Part shown: one piece after another, positions 41,817 to 50,762 of the stretch
Position numbering within the stretch: the first letter of the stretch is position 1
Layout of the letters: every line of letters begins with the position of its first letter
The notes under the pieces: model-generated
Databases searched by the model: none
The model's input: the letters and a program-made list of their open reading frames with translations, nothing else
Told to the model about the DNA's origin: nothing
Made by a program: the position numbers and the translations under genes
Assembly: GCF_900184245.1 (NCBI RefSeq)
Contig: NZ_FXXB01000008.1
Location: forward strand, 1,588,146 to 1,652,145
Direction of reading: 5' to 3'
Source: Brachybacterium massiliense
GTDB taxonomy: Bacteria; Actinomycetota; Actinomycetes; Actinomycetales; Dermabacteraceae
DNA length: 64,000 bases

Positions 41817-41978
41817 TCGGAGGGCCACAGTCCTCTTCGCCCCGCGCTGACCAGGCCGTCCTTCCGGGTGCGCGCAGGGGTCCGCCTGCCTTCCCGCACC
41901 AGAGGCCTGGACCCTTCCCTCGCGATGGAGCGGCAGAGGGGCAGAAGGTGTAGGGGGCGACTCGGCAATGTAGACGAT

Positions 41979-41990
41979 TTGTCTGGACAA
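41979..41990. promoter_or_regulatory. TTGTCTGGACAA operator candidate
   Basis: Inverted repeat TTGTC-TG-GACAA, 101 bp before the iolC start. Likely bound by the HutC-type regulator encoded at 46122. TTGTCT could double as a -35 element. Confidence 0.5.
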
Positions 41991-42090
41991 GTAGCGTGTG
42001 TGGTGGAACCATGGAGGCATCCGGGCCCCGCGGCGCAGAGCAGCACGCGACACCCGATCCAGGACCCGACGCAGGGAGGCAGGGAGACTC

Positions 42091-43128
42091 ATGGCAGCAG
42101 ACCTCGACATCATCACCTTCGGCCGCAGCGGGGTGGACATCTACCCGCTCGAGATCGACAAGGGGCTCGAGGACATCCACAGCTTCGGCAAGTTCCTCGG
42201 CGGCAGCCCGATGAACGTGGCCGTCGCCGCCGCACGTCTCGGCCGCACCCCCGCGGTCATCACCGGGGTGGGGGACGACCCCTTCGGCCGCTACGTGGTC
42301 AAGGAGATGGAGCGCCTGGGCGTGAGCAGCCGCTTCGTGGTGACGAACGATGAGCTGAACACGCCCGTCACTCTGTGCGAGATCTTCCCGCCGGATGACT
42401 TCCCGCTGTACTTCTACCGCCAGCCCAGCGCCCCGGACCTGCAGGTCGCCCCTGAGCACCTCGACCTCGAGGCGATCAGGAACGTGCCGCTCTTCTGGTT
42501 CTCCGGCACGGGCCTGTCCGAGGAGCCCAGCCGTTCCGCGCACTTCGCCGCCCTCGAGGCGCGGGGCCGTACCGCTCACACCGTCTTCGACCTCGACTAC
42601 CGGCCGATGTTCTGGTCCAGTGTGGAGGAGGCCCGCGAGCAGTACCGTGAGGCGCTCAAGCACACCACCGTCGCGGTCGGCAACAAGGAGGAGTGCGAGG
42701 TCGCGGTCGGGGAGACCGAGCCCGAGCGCGCCGCCGACGCGCTGCTCGAGGCGGGCGTGCAGATCGCGATCGTCAAACAGGGCCCCAAGGGCGTGCTCGG
42801 CAAGACGGCGGATGAACACGTGGTGGTGGCCCCGAACCTGATCCAGGTGATCAACGGCCTCGGCGCGGGGGACAGCTTTGGCGGCTCGCTGTGCCACGGC
42901 CTGCTCGCCGGGCAGGATCTCGAGACCATCTTGACCCGCTGCAACGCGGCCGGCGCGATCGTCACCTCCCGCCTGGAGTGCTCCACCGCGATGCCCACCA
43001 GCGAGGAGATCGACCTGCTGATCGCGGGCGGCGACCCCAACCATGGCCAGACCGTCGAGCAGATGCTCTCGGCGCTGCGCAACCGCGGCGTGGTCGAGCC
43101 GGCGGGGGCGACGGGGGGCGGCGCATGA
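42091..43128 (+). CDS. iolC: 5-dehydro-2-deoxygluconokinase
   Basis: A 345-residue PfkB-family kinase that phosphorylates 5-dehydro-2-deoxy-D-gluconate. It has GGSPMNVAVAAARLG (substrate lid region, about 33-47) and the catalytic GLGAGDSFGG (Asp in GAGD). Start at ATG 42091 has GGAGGCAGGGAG upstream. First of four tightly coupled genes for the lower inositol pathway; its stop overlaps the next start. Confidence 0.93.
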   Translation: MAADLDIITFGRSGVDIYPLEIDKGLEDIHSFGKFLGGSPMNVAVAAARLGRTPAVITGVGDDPFGRYVVKEMERLGVSSRFVVTNDELNTPVTLCEIFPPDDFPLYFYRQPSAPDLQVAPEHLDLEAIRNVPLFWFSGTGLSEEPSRSAHFAALEARGRTAHTVFDLDYRPMFWSSVEEAREQYREALKHTTVAVGNKEECEVAVGETEPERAADALLEAGVQIAIVKQGPKGVLGKTADEHVVVAPNLIQVINGLGAGDSFGGSLCHGLLAGQDLETILTRCNAAGAIVTSRLECSTAMPTSEEIDLLIAGGDPNHGQTVEQMLSALRNRGVVEPAGATGGGA

Positions 43129-44036
43129 GCAGCAACGCCCTCTCGAACGAGTTCGTCTCCACCTACGAGGAGGTCACGCGGGTCCGCATCGAGGATCCGG
43201 GCCGCTTCGCCCGCCTGGCCGCGACCCGTCGGCGCCGCACGGTCGCCGACACCGACGGCACGATGATGATCATCGCCGCGGACCATCCCGCCCGCGGCGC
43301 GCTCGGCGTCGGCCCGCGCCACCAGGCGATGGCCTCGCGCACCGAGCTGCTGGACCGCCTGCGCGAGGCGCTCGCCGTGCCCGGCGTGGACGGGGTGCTC
43401 GGCACCGCGGACATCCTCGAGGACCTGCTGGTCATGGGGGCGCTCGAGGATAAGGTCGTGTTCGCCTCGATGAACCGCGGCGGGCTGCAGGGCGGCTCCT
43501 GGGAGGTCGAGGACCGCTTCACCGCCTACGACGCCGCCTCGATCAAGGCGGCCGGCTTCGACGGCGGGAAGATGCTCACCCGCATCGACCTCGAGGACGA
43601 CCGCACCTCCTTCATCCTCGAGGCCAGCGCGCACGCGGTCACCGACCTCGCCCGCCACGAGCTGATCGCGATGGTCGAGCCGTTCCTCTCCCGCCGCCCC
43701 GGCGGGCCGGGCACGAAGATCGTCAACGACCTCTCCCCGGAGGCTGTCATCAAGTCCATCCACATCGCCCAGGGCCTGGGCGCCACCAGCGCCTACACCT
43801 GGCTGAAGCTCCCCGCGGTCGAGGACATGGAGCGCGTCATGGACGCCACCACCATGCCCGCCCTGATCCTCGGCGGCGACCCGGTGGACGACGACCCCGC
43901 CGTGCTGCGCGCCTCGTGGAAGCGTGCGCTGGACCGTCCCAACGTGCGCGGGCTGGTCGTCGGCCGCACCCTGCTCTACCCCGCCGGCGACGACGTCACC
44001 GCGGCCGTGCGCGCCTCGGTCGACATGATCCGCTGA
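43125..44036 (+). CDS. Cgl0159-type (beta/alpha)8 aldolase of inositol catabolism
   Basis: A 303-residue protein of the DeoC/FbaB aldolase-like superfamily, of the type found beside iolC in corynebacteria. IIAADHPARGALG (about 50-62) is the conserved N-terminal strand; Lys residues near GTKIVNDLSP and YTWLKLPAV are candidates for the Schiff-base lysine. It most likely replaces IolJ, splitting 2-deoxy-5-keto-gluconate 6-phosphate into dihydroxyacetone phosphate and malonate semialdehyde; this is inference from context. ATGA overlap with iolC. Confidence 0.75.
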   Translation: MSSNALSNEFVSTYEEVTRVRIEDPGRFARLAATRRRRTVADTDGTMMIIAADHPARGALGVGPRHQAMASRTELLDRLREALAVPGVDGVLGTADILEDLLVMGALEDKVVFASMNRGGLQGGSWEVEDRFTAYDAASIKAAGFDGGKMLTRIDLEDDRTSFILEASAHAVTDLARHELIAMVEPFLSRRPGGPGTKIVNDLSPEAVIKSIHIAQGLGATSAYTWLKLPAVEDMERVMDATTMPALILGGDPVDDDPAVLRASWKRALDRPNVRGLVVGRTLLYPAGDDVTAAVRASVDMIR

Positions 44037-44061
44037 CCGCCCTCCCGACAGGAGAACCCCC

Positions 44062-44958
44062 ATGATCACGAGCTCCGAGCTCCACCTGCCCGCCGGCTCC
44101 ACCGGCCGCGGGACCTACGAGACGATCATCGATCCCGGCGCGCGCGAGGGCTGGGTCCACACCGGCCTGCGCGTGCTCGCCCTCGCCCCCGGGCAGAGCG
44201 AGGTCTTCGCCGCCAACGGGGTCGAGGCGATGATCGTGCCGCTGAACGGCGGCTGCGACATCTCCGTGGACGGGCAGGTCCACACCCTGCGCGGCCGCGA
44301 GGACGTCTTCTCCTCGGCCACCGACGTGCTCTACGTCCCCGTCGGCTCCCAGCTGACGCTCTCCTCACGGCAGGGCGGGCGCTTCGCGATCGCCACCGCG
44401 GTCGCCACGGGAGGCCACCCCGTGGCGCTGATCCGCGCCGAGGACGTCCCGGTCGAGATCCGCGGCGGCGGGAACATGACCCGCAAGGTGCGCAACTTCG
44501 GCGCCGTGGGCGCCTTCGACGGAATGGACTCGCTCATCGCCTGCGAGGTCATCACCCCGGGAGGGAACTGGTCCAGCTACCCCGCGCACAAGCACGACGA
44601 GACGCGGGAGGATCCCGAGCACCCTGAATCCGAGCTCGAGGAGATCTACTACTACGAGATCCAGGACGCCCCCGGCGGCGGCCCCGGCTTCGGCTTTCAC
44701 CAGACCACCTCGAGCGGCGCGGACAAGCCGATCGACGTGCTCACCGAGGTGCGCAGCGGCGACACCGTGCTGGTCCCGCACGGCTGGCACGGCCCCTGCG
44801 CCGCCGCCCCCGGTCACGACATGTACTACCTCAACGTCATGGCCGGTCCCGAGGCCGAGCGGGCGTGGAACATCACCGACCATCCCGAGCAGGCCTGGGT
44901 GCGCGGCACCTGGGACGCTGCCGGGATCGACCCCCGACTTGAAGGAGAGGACCGATGA
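44062..44958 (+). CDS. iolB: 5-deoxy-glucuronate isomerase
   Basis: A 298-residue bicupin that isomerises 5-deoxy-glucuronate to 5-dehydro-2-deoxygluconate (EC 5.3.1.30). Family markers: GGNWSSYPAHKHD with metal-binding His, a Glu in LEEIYYYEI, and the second-cupin VLVPHGWHGPCAAAPGHDMYYLNVMAG. CAGGAGAA precedes the ATG; its stop overlaps the iolG-like start. Confidence 0.94.
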   Translation: MITSSELHLPAGSTGRGTYETIIDPGAREGWVHTGLRVLALAPGQSEVFAANGVEAMIVPLNGGCDISVDGQVHTLRGREDVFSSATDVLYVPVGSQLTLSSRQGGRFAIATAVATGGHPVALIRAEDVPVEIRGGGNMTRKVRNFGAVGAFDGMDSLIACEVITPGGNWSSYPAHKHDETREDPEHPESELEEIYYYEIQDAPGGGPGFGFHQTTSSGADKPIDVLTEVRSGDTVLVPHGWHGPCAAAPGHDMYYLNVMAGPEAERAWNITDHPEQAWVRGTWDAAGIDPRLEGEDR

Positions 44959-46016
44959 CCGACACCACGACCCAGGCGGGCACCGCGCCCGCCGCGCCCC
45001 CGCAGGACATCCGCGTCGGCGTGATCGGCGTGGGCCGCATGGGCGCCGACCACGTCGAGCGCATCTCGCGCCGCACCAAGGGTGCCCGCGTGAGCGTGGT
45101 CAGCGACTACCTGCGCGAGACCGCCGAGAAGGTCTCTGCCTCCGCTCCCGGGTCCCGGGTGGTGGACACCCCCGAGGAGATCATCGCCGCCGACGACGTC
45201 GACGCCGTGCTGATCGCCAGCCCCGGCCAGTTCCACCGCGACCAGGTGCTCGCCTGCATCGCCGCCGGCAAGCCCGTGCTGTGCGAGAAGCCGCTCGCGA
45301 TGAATCCGCAGGATGCCTACGATGTGGTCCGCGCCGAGCACGAGTCCGGCCGCAGCTGTGTCTCCCTCGGCTTCATGCGCCGCTTCGATACGGGCTACGG
45401 CGAGCTGAAGGACGCTCTCGACGCGGGAGAGCTCGGCACCCCGCTGATCCTCAACTGCAAGCACCGCAACGCCGACGTGCTGCCCGGTTTCACCAACGTG
45501 CACATGGTCTACGACTCCGCCGTGCACGAGATCGACGCGATCTCCTTCTTCCTCGAGGAGCCGGTGGTCTCGGTCCAGACCATCACCCCGCGCAGCACCG
45601 AGAACGCGCCCGAGGGGCTCAGCGACCCGATGCTGCTGCTGCTGCGCACCGCCTCCGGCACCGTGGTCACCGACGAGCTGTATGTCAGCACCGACTCCGG
45701 CTACGAGGTGCGCACCGAGCTGGTGGGCTCCAAGGGCGTGGCCACCGTGGGCCAGGAATCCGGGATGGTCACCACCCAGCAGGCGGGCGGCCGCTGGGGC
45801 GGCGCGGTGCCCGCCGACTTCCGACCCCGGTTCGTCGACGCCTACGACGCCGAGGTGCAGGCCTGGATCGCCGCGGTGGCCGACGGCTCCTTCGTCGCAC
45901 CCCGCTCCGCGACCGCCTGGGACGGCTACGTCGCCGCGGCGGTGTGCGAGGCCGCCGAGCGCTCGCTCACGGCCGACGGGCCGGTCGAGGTGCAGCTGCT
46001 CGAGCGTCCGAGCTGA
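44955..46016 (+). CDS. iolG: Inositol 2-dehydrogenase (IolG-like)
   Basis: A 353-residue Gfo/Idh/MocA enzyme with GVIGVGRMGADHV (23-35), CEKPLA and the C-terminal DSAVHEIDAISFF segment where His and Asp contact the sugar. In an iolC-aldolase-iolB operon the obvious role is NAD-dependent oxidation of myo-inositol to 2-keto-myo-inositol (EC 1.1.1.18). The stop is followed by a perfect terminator hairpin. Confidence 0.88.
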   Translation: MTDTTTQAGTAPAAPPQDIRVGVIGVGRMGADHVERISRRTKGARVSVVSDYLRETAEKVSASAPGSRVVDTPEEIIAADDVDAVLIASPGQFHRDQVLACIAAGKPVLCEKPLAMNPQDAYDVVRAEHESGRSCVSLGFMRRFDTGYGELKDALDAGELGTPLILNCKHRNADVLPGFTNVHMVYDSAVHEIDAISFFLEEPVVSVQTITPRSTENAPEGLSDPMLLLLRTASGTVVTDELYVSTDSGYEVRTELVGSKGVATVGQESGMVTTQQAGGRWGGAVPADFRPRFVDAYDAEVQAWIAAVADGSFVAPRSATAWDGYVAAAVCEAAERSLTADGPVEVQLLERPS

Positions 46017-46035
46017 CTCGCGTGCCCGTATCCTC

Positions 46036-46067
46036 GGGGCAGATCCGCGGCGATGCGGATCTGCCCC
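46036..46067 (+). terminator. Terminator hairpin after iolG
   Basis: GGGGCAGATCCG (46036-46047) and CGGATCTGCCCC (46056-46067) pair perfectly with an 8-nt loop, separating the inositol operon from the regulator gene. Confidence 0.7.
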
Positions 46068-46121
46068 GCCGCACCTGCGCAGCACCCGCTCTGCTGGCGG
46101 GACGATCTGAAGGAGATCACC

Positions 46122-46889
46122 GTGGACCCTGACGCCACCTCGGCCGGCAACGGCCCGATCACCCTCGACCTCACGGTGGAGCGTGGCAGCCAGACCCCGC
46201 TGTACCTGCAGCTCGCCACCGGCATCGAGGAGGCGATCCGCAGCGGCGTGCTCACCCCCGGCAGCCGGCTCGAGAACGAGCTCGCGCTGTCGAAGCGTCT
46301 GCGCCTGTCCCGGCCGACGGTGCGGCAGGGCATCCAGGAGCTCGTGGACAAGGGCATGCTGGTGCGCAAGCGCGGCGTGGGCACCCAGGTGGTGCAGGCA
46401 CCGGTCAACCGCCAGGTGGCCCTGACCTCGCTGTACGACGATCTGCAAGCCGCCGGCAAAGCTCCGCGCACCGAGATCGTCGAGTACCGCATCGGCCGCC
46501 CCTCGCCCGAGGCGGTGGACCGCCTCCAGCTCGCCCCGGGGGAGCAGGTGCTCGACCTGATCCGGGTGCGCTATGCGGATGACGAGCCGCTCGCGGTCAT
46601 GCGCAACACGATCCCCGAGCGGATCGCCCCCACCCGCGAGGCCCTCGCCGCGAACGGGCTCTACGCCTGCCTGCGCGAAGCCGGGATCACCACGGTCCTG
46701 GCCCACGAGAGGATCGGCGCGACCGTCGCCGACGAGGAGCACGCGGAGCTGCTCGACGAACAGCTCGGCGCGGCGCTGCTGACCATGGAGCGCAAGTCCT
46801 TCGCGAATGACGGCACCGTGGTCGAGTTCGGGTACCACGTCTACCGCGCCTCGCGGTACTCCTTCGAGGTCACGCTCGTCGACTCCTGA
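46122..46889 (+). CDS. GntR-family regulator, HutC subfamily (UTRA domain), probable inositol regulator
   Basis: A 255-residue regulator: winged helix at about 20-90 (SRLENELALSKRLRLSRPTVRQGIQELVDKGML) and the UTRA ligand domain from about 105, ending YHVYRASRYSFEVTL, typical of HutC proteins. GTG 46122 has AAGGAG 6 nt upstream; an earlier start lies in the terminator region. It most likely controls the divergent iol operons via the TGTCNNGACA sites. Confidence 0.88.
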   Translation: MDPDATSAGNGPITLDLTVERGSQTPLYLQLATGIEEAIRSGVLTPGSRLENELALSKRLRLSRPTVRQGIQELVDKGMLVRKRGVGTQVVQAPVNRQVALTSLYDDLQAAGKAPRTEIVEYRIGRPSPEAVDRLQLAPGEQVLDLIRVRYADDEPLAVMRNTIPERIAPTREALAANGLYACLREAGITTVLAHERIGATVADEEHAELLDEQLGAALLTMERKSFANDGTVVEFGYHVYRASRYSFEVTLVDS

Positions 46890-46925
46890 GGCGCTGGCCC
46901 CTGACCGGCCTCGGGAGTCCCTGCC

Positions 46926-47618
46926 TCACTGCGCGGGCGGCTCTCCCTCGTGCAGCAGCCAGGACTCGACGCCGGCCACGTGCGCGGCGGAGTAGGTGCG
47001 GGCGAGGTCGGCGCGGCCGGTGCGGAGCGCGTCGAGGATGCGGCGGTGCTCGGCGAGGGTGCGCTCGACGGCGGAGTCGTCGGTCAGGCCGCGCCATACC
47101 CGGGCTCGTGCGGTGGAGCTCGCGAGGCTGTCCAGCAGCGAGCTGAGGTAGTCGTTGGGGCAGCGATGGTTGATCAGGCGGTGGAAGGCGATGTCCGCCT
47201 CGACCAGCTCCTCGATCCCTGAGCTCGCGTCGAGGTCCGCCATGGTGCGCTCGAGGGCGTCGAAGTCCTCGTCGCTCAGGTGCGGGCAGGCCTGCTCGAC
47301 GGCGACCGGCTCGAGGAGCCGACGGATCTCGAGGATCTCGACGTAGCTGGAGTCCTGATGCAGGTCGAGCACGAAGGCGAGGGATTCGAGCAGCTGCTCC
47401 GGCTCGAGGGCGGTGACGTAGGTGCCGTCGCCCTGACGCACGTCCAGCACCCGGATCACCGAGAGCGCCTTGACCGCCTCGCGCAGCGAGTTGCGCGAGA
47501 CCCCGATCCGCTCCGAGAGCTCGGCCTCGGTGGGCAGGCGGTCGCCGGGCTTGAGGGTCCCGTCCACCACCATCTGCTTGATCGCGCTGATCGCACGATC
47601 GGTCACCGCAGAAGCCAT
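46926..47618 (-). CDS. GntR/FadR-family regulator (FCD domain)
   Basis: A 230-residue regulator: winged helix (LPTEAELSERIGVSRNSLREAVKALSVI, about 29-56) and FCD domain with DIAFHRLINHRC and HRRILDALR metal-site His residues. It converges with the HutC gene and diverges from nothing obvious, but the GH29 fucosidase starts upstream on the same strand, and the L-fucose pathway has no regulator of its own, so a fucose-related role is possible. An inverted repeat CCGAT-CATTC-ATCGG (47672-47686) upstream may be its operator. Confidence 0.87.
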   Translation of the reverse strand: MASAVTDRAISAIKQMVVDGTLKPGDRLPTEAELSERIGVSRNSLREAVKALSVIRVLDVRQGDGTYVTALEPEQLLESLAFVLDLHQDSSYVEILEIRRLLEPVAVEQACPHLSDEDFDALERTMADLDASSGIEELVEADIAFHRLINHRCPNDYLSSLLDSLASSTARARVWRGLTDDSAVERTLAEHRRILDALRTGRADLARTYSAAHVAGVESWLLHEGEPPAQ

Positions 47619-47671
47619 CTGGGGTCCTCTCCCTAGTCACGACAGGGTCATCCCGAGCCTACTCCATACAT

Positions 47672-47686
47672 CCGATCATTCATCGG
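47672..47686. promoter_or_regulatory. Inverted repeat upstream of the FCD regulator
   Basis: CCGAT (47672-47676) and ATCGG (47682-47686) with a 5-bp spacer, 54 bp before the ATG. Possible autoregulatory site; short, so low confidence. Confidence 0.3.
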
Positions 47687-47779
47687 GCCCTCGGGGAGGG
47701 CCGCCAGCGAGCGGCGGCCCGGTCGGGACATCACCCGATGTGCCCCCGGGGCGCGCCCCTCATCGGGGAATGGAGCGGC

Positions 47780-49069
47780 TCAGCTCCCGGGCTCCTCGGT
47801 GGAGGCGCGGTAGGCATCTGTCAGATCCGGCACGGGAGCGCCGACGGCGTCGTGCACCGCCACCCGCTCGATCACCGCGCCCTCACCGACAGTCTCGATG
47901 CGCAGCGCCGAGACCGTGATCGCCTGATCCAGGCGGTGGATGCGGCGCACCCCGACCGTCCTGCCCTCGGCGAGGACGGTGCCCTCGCTGTCGAGGATCC
48001 GGTGCGAGGTGACGCGCTGGCCCTCCTCGAGCCGTTCGGACAGCTCGATGTGGTCCAGCTGCCGCGCACCGCCGAGGTCCACCTCGATGCCGTCCTCGAT
48101 GACCGCGAGAGTGCTCTCGTGGGGGCTGCCGAAGCGATCGCGCAGCGCTTGCCCGAACTGGAGGGCGCGCGCCTTGTCCTCGGGGTCGATGCGACCGCGG
48201 CGGTCCGGAGGGATGTTCAGCAGCAGACTCGCGCCCAGGCCGATCGAGCGGTCATGGATGGCGAGCAGGTGCGGGAGGGACTTCGGTTCCTGCCCCGGCT
48301 GCCAGAACCATCCCCGACGCAGGGAGACGTCGCACTCGGGAGGGAGGTAGCGGGCCTCGGCGGTCTCGACGACGTCGTCGTCGTAGTTGTTGAGGTCCGC
48401 GGAGGCGGTCACGTACTCGACGGGGTCGGCGGCGAGGCCGTCCTCGTTACCCACCCAGCGGATCGTGGCCGGGCCCATGTTGAACACCATCGCCCCGGGC
48501 TGCAGCTCGTCGATCAGCGCGCCGATGCGGTCCCAGGCGTACTCGCGTCCCGCGGGCCCGGCGCCGTCGAACCACAGCTCGTACAGCGGCCCGTAGTTCG
48601 TGCACAGCTCACGCAGCTGCGCGAGATAGAACTCGTCGTAGGCGGCGGCGTCCGCGTACTGCGGGGCGTTGCGGTCCCACGGGGAGAGGTAGAGCCCGAG
48701 CTTCATGCCGTGCGTCTCGCAGGCGTCGGCCACCTCGCGCACCACATCGCCCTCGCCATCCTTCCAGGGGGAGGAGGCCACGGAGTAGTCGGTGGTCGCG
48801 GTGGGCCACAGGCAGAACCCGTCGTGGTGCTTGGCGGTGAGGATGACGTACTTCGCGCCCATGTCGCGGGCCAGGCGCACCCACTCGTCGGCGTCGAGCT
48901 CAGTGGGGTCGAAGATCTGCGGGGAGAGGGTGCCGTCGCTCCATTCCTTGCCGGCGAAGGTGTTCACGCCGAAGTGGAAGAAGACGCCGAAGCCGTCCCG
49001 CTGCCAGGTGAGCTGCTCGGGGGTCGGCACGAGGTGCGGGGGCGGAGAGGAGGTCACGGCTCCAGTCAA
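47780..49069 (-). CDS. Alpha-L-fucosidase, family GH29
   Basis: A 429-residue retaining fucosidase without a signal peptide. The catalytic barrel shows GVFFHFGVNTFAG (28-40), AKHHDGFCLW (79-88) and the nucleophile Asp168 in ELWFDG; an LLNIPPDRRGRI segment and a C-terminal beta-sandwich follow. The short, W-x-x-D-G-F-rich form resembles the GH29 branch acting on alpha-1,3/1,4-fucosides. The frame opens with TTG at 49069; GTG 49057 is an alternative and neither has a strong ribosome site. It is distant from the second GH29 at 60682. Confidence 0.88.
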   Translation of the reverse strand: MTGAVTSSPPPHLVPTPEQLTWQRDGFGVFFHFGVNTFAGKEWSDGTLSPQIFDPTELDADEWVRLARDMGAKYVILTAKHHDGFCLWPTATTDYSVASSPWKDGEGDVVREVADACETHGMKLGLYLSPWDRNAPQYADAAAYDEFYLAQLRELCTNYGPLYELWFDGAGPAGREYAWDRIGALIDELQPGAMVFNMGPATIRWVGNEDGLAADPVEYVTASADLNNYDDDVVETAEARYLPPECDVSLRRGWFWQPGQEPKSLPHLLAIHDRSIGLGASLLLNIPPDRRGRIDPEDKARALQFGQALRDRFGSPHESTLAVIEDGIEVDLGGARQLDHIELSERLEEGQRVTSHRILDSEGTVLAEGRTVGVRRIHRLDQAITVSALRIETVGEGAVIERVAVHDAVGAPVPDLTDAYRASTEEPGS

Positions 49070-49175
49070 CCAGACCTCGGGTGATTCGGGCTAGGAACTC
49101 TTCGTTCGGCGAGGGAGTTCCTGAAGATATTGTCGAGCCACCGCCTAAACATCGGCTCTCTGGGAGGCGACGCGA

Positions 49176-50762
49176 CTACCGCCCACCCCCGGTCACCACA
49201 TCGTCCGTCGTAGGCTTCGGGATCTCCGGATCGAACGGGATCATCGGCCGATCGATGCGGGAGTGACCGAGACGCAGCAGGTCCTGGTCCACGCCGCCCG
49301 GGGTGAGCGCGAGCAGCCAGTCGGCGGCCGCCTCGTACTGGTCCGGCTCGAGATAGCCCATCTTCACGGTGACCACGTCGAAGCCGGTCATGGACAGGCC
49401 CAGGCGCTCGAACATCCCGTGCGTGGCCCACTGCGAACGGCGGGCGGTGACCACGACGGTCAGTCCCGTCTCGCGCTCGCCGTCGAGCACCCGCAGCGCG
49501 GCCGAGCGGCCGGTGTTCGGGGCCTCGTCCAGCGCCGCCACCTCGGCGCGCAGCGCCACCGGGCCCGGCTCGCGGGCATCGATCCGCCCGCCCACCAGGA
49601 ACTCCCCGCGACCGCCCTCACCGAGCGTATGGGCAATGCTCGTCGACTCCGGATCCACCAGCGAGACCATCAGCGCGCTCAGCTCGCCCGCGAGGACATC
49701 GGGACGCGCCAGGAGACGGGCCAGGGCGTAGGTGGTGTCGTCGGCGCCGCCCGCCCCGGGGTTGTCCCCGGAGTCGGAGATCCAGAACGGCCGCAGCGGC
49801 GAGGCGACGGCCTGCTCGAGGCAGTCGTCGAAGGTGCCGGTGGGTGCGACGAACTCGAAGTCGTGCCGCTTCTCCCACACAGCGCTCGCGAGCTCGAGCG
49901 CCGCGGCGTCCACCGCGTCGGCATCGTCCCCGAAGGCGACGATCGCAGCCTTGCAGCGCGGCTGATCGGCCCAGGCGAAGCCGATCCAGTAGGACACGTC
50001 GGTGACGCCCTCGCGCGCGGCGAGCTCGGGGATCCTCGCATACAGCGACTTCGCGGGCTCGATGCGGGTGGAGGTCTTCTCCCCGGGCAGCAGGATCGGC
50101 AGGTGCACGAGCGCCTTGTGCGGTCGCGCACCCCCGGCGGCGACCTTCACGGACGCCTCCACCAGATCGCGCAGGCCCCGCTCACGGGTCTCCCAGGCGT
50201 CGATGTGCGGGGCGTGGCGGTAGCAGGTGAGCAGATCGCACGCCTCGAACAGGGTCTCGGAGACGTTCCCGTGCAGGTCCATCGCGGTGCCCACCACGAC
50301 GTCCGGGCCGATCGCGCCGCGGATCGCGGTGATCAGGTCACCTTCGGCATCGTCCAGGCCCACCACGCTCATCGCGCCGTGGATGTCGAAGAAGAAACCG
50401 TCCAGCGGTGCGTCCTCGCAGGCCGCGGCGAGGCCCGAGACGATCTCCGCTTTCCAGCCCTCGTAGGTGTCGCGATCCAGCTGGCCACCGGGCAGGGCGC
50501 GGGCATGGAGCACGCCGACGTAATCGGCGGCCTCTCGCAGCGCCCGTCCGGAGGCGGAGAGCTGGGTGTCCGGCCCGGTCGAGCTGGGCGGGCCGGGCGC
50601 GGATCCCGGATCATCCGCTCCGGAGAAGAAGGGGTAGCGACCGAGGATCTCCTCGGTGCCGCGGCGCACCTCGAAGTCCGCCTCGCCGGAGCGGTACGGG
50701 GTGAAGGTGGAGGACTCGATGGCGATCCCGGCGATGCCGATGCGGGGGAGCGTGGGGGTCAT
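49176..50762 (-). CDS. M81-family (MlrC-like) metallopeptidase
   Basis: A 528-residue protein of the microcystinase C family. The Zn-binding pattern is present: DLHGN (Asp162, His164) and YRHAPHIDAW (His186), with the same spacing as recalled for MlrC (D-x-H, then 22 residues to H). A low-complexity insert (about residues 50-66) interrupts the N-terminal domain. It is co-translated with the ROK regulator upstream (4-bp overlap) and diverges from a Dpp-type importer. The true substrate of actinobacterial M81 proteins is unknown; peptide or other amide bonds are possible. Confidence 0.85.
   Translation of the reverse strand: MTPTLPRIGIAGIAIESSTFTPYRSGEADFEVRRGTEEILGRYPFFSGADDPGSAPGPPSSTGPDTQLSASGRALREAADYVGVLHARALPGGQLDRDTYEGWKAEIVSGLAAACEDAPLDGFFFDIHGAMSVVGLDDAEGDLITAIRGAIGPDVVVGTAMDLHGNVSETLFEACDLLTCYRHAPHIDAWETRERGLRDLVEASVKVAAGGARPHKALVHLPILLPGEKTSTRIEPAKSLYARIPELAAREGVTDVSYWIGFAWADQPRCKAAIVAFGDDADAVDAAALELASAVWEKRHDFEFVAPTGTFDDCLEQAVASPLRPFWISDSGDNPGAGGADDTTYALARLLARPDVLAGELSALMVSLVDPESTSIAHTLGEGGRGEFLVGGRIDAREPGPVALRAEVAALDEAPNTGRSAALRVLDGERETGLTVVVTARRSQWATHGMFERLGLSMTGFDVVTVKMGYLEPDQYEAAADWLLALTPGGVDQDLLRLGHSRIDRPMIPFDPEIPKPTTDDVVTGGGR

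Larger units (their letters stand above)
41695..42090. promoter_or_regulatory. 396-bp iolD-iolC divergent control region
   Basis: No gene is supported. Two dyads of the form TGTCNNGACA are present at 41805-41816 and 41979-41990 (listed separately). The rest shows no further repeat that I can support. Confidence 0.6.
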
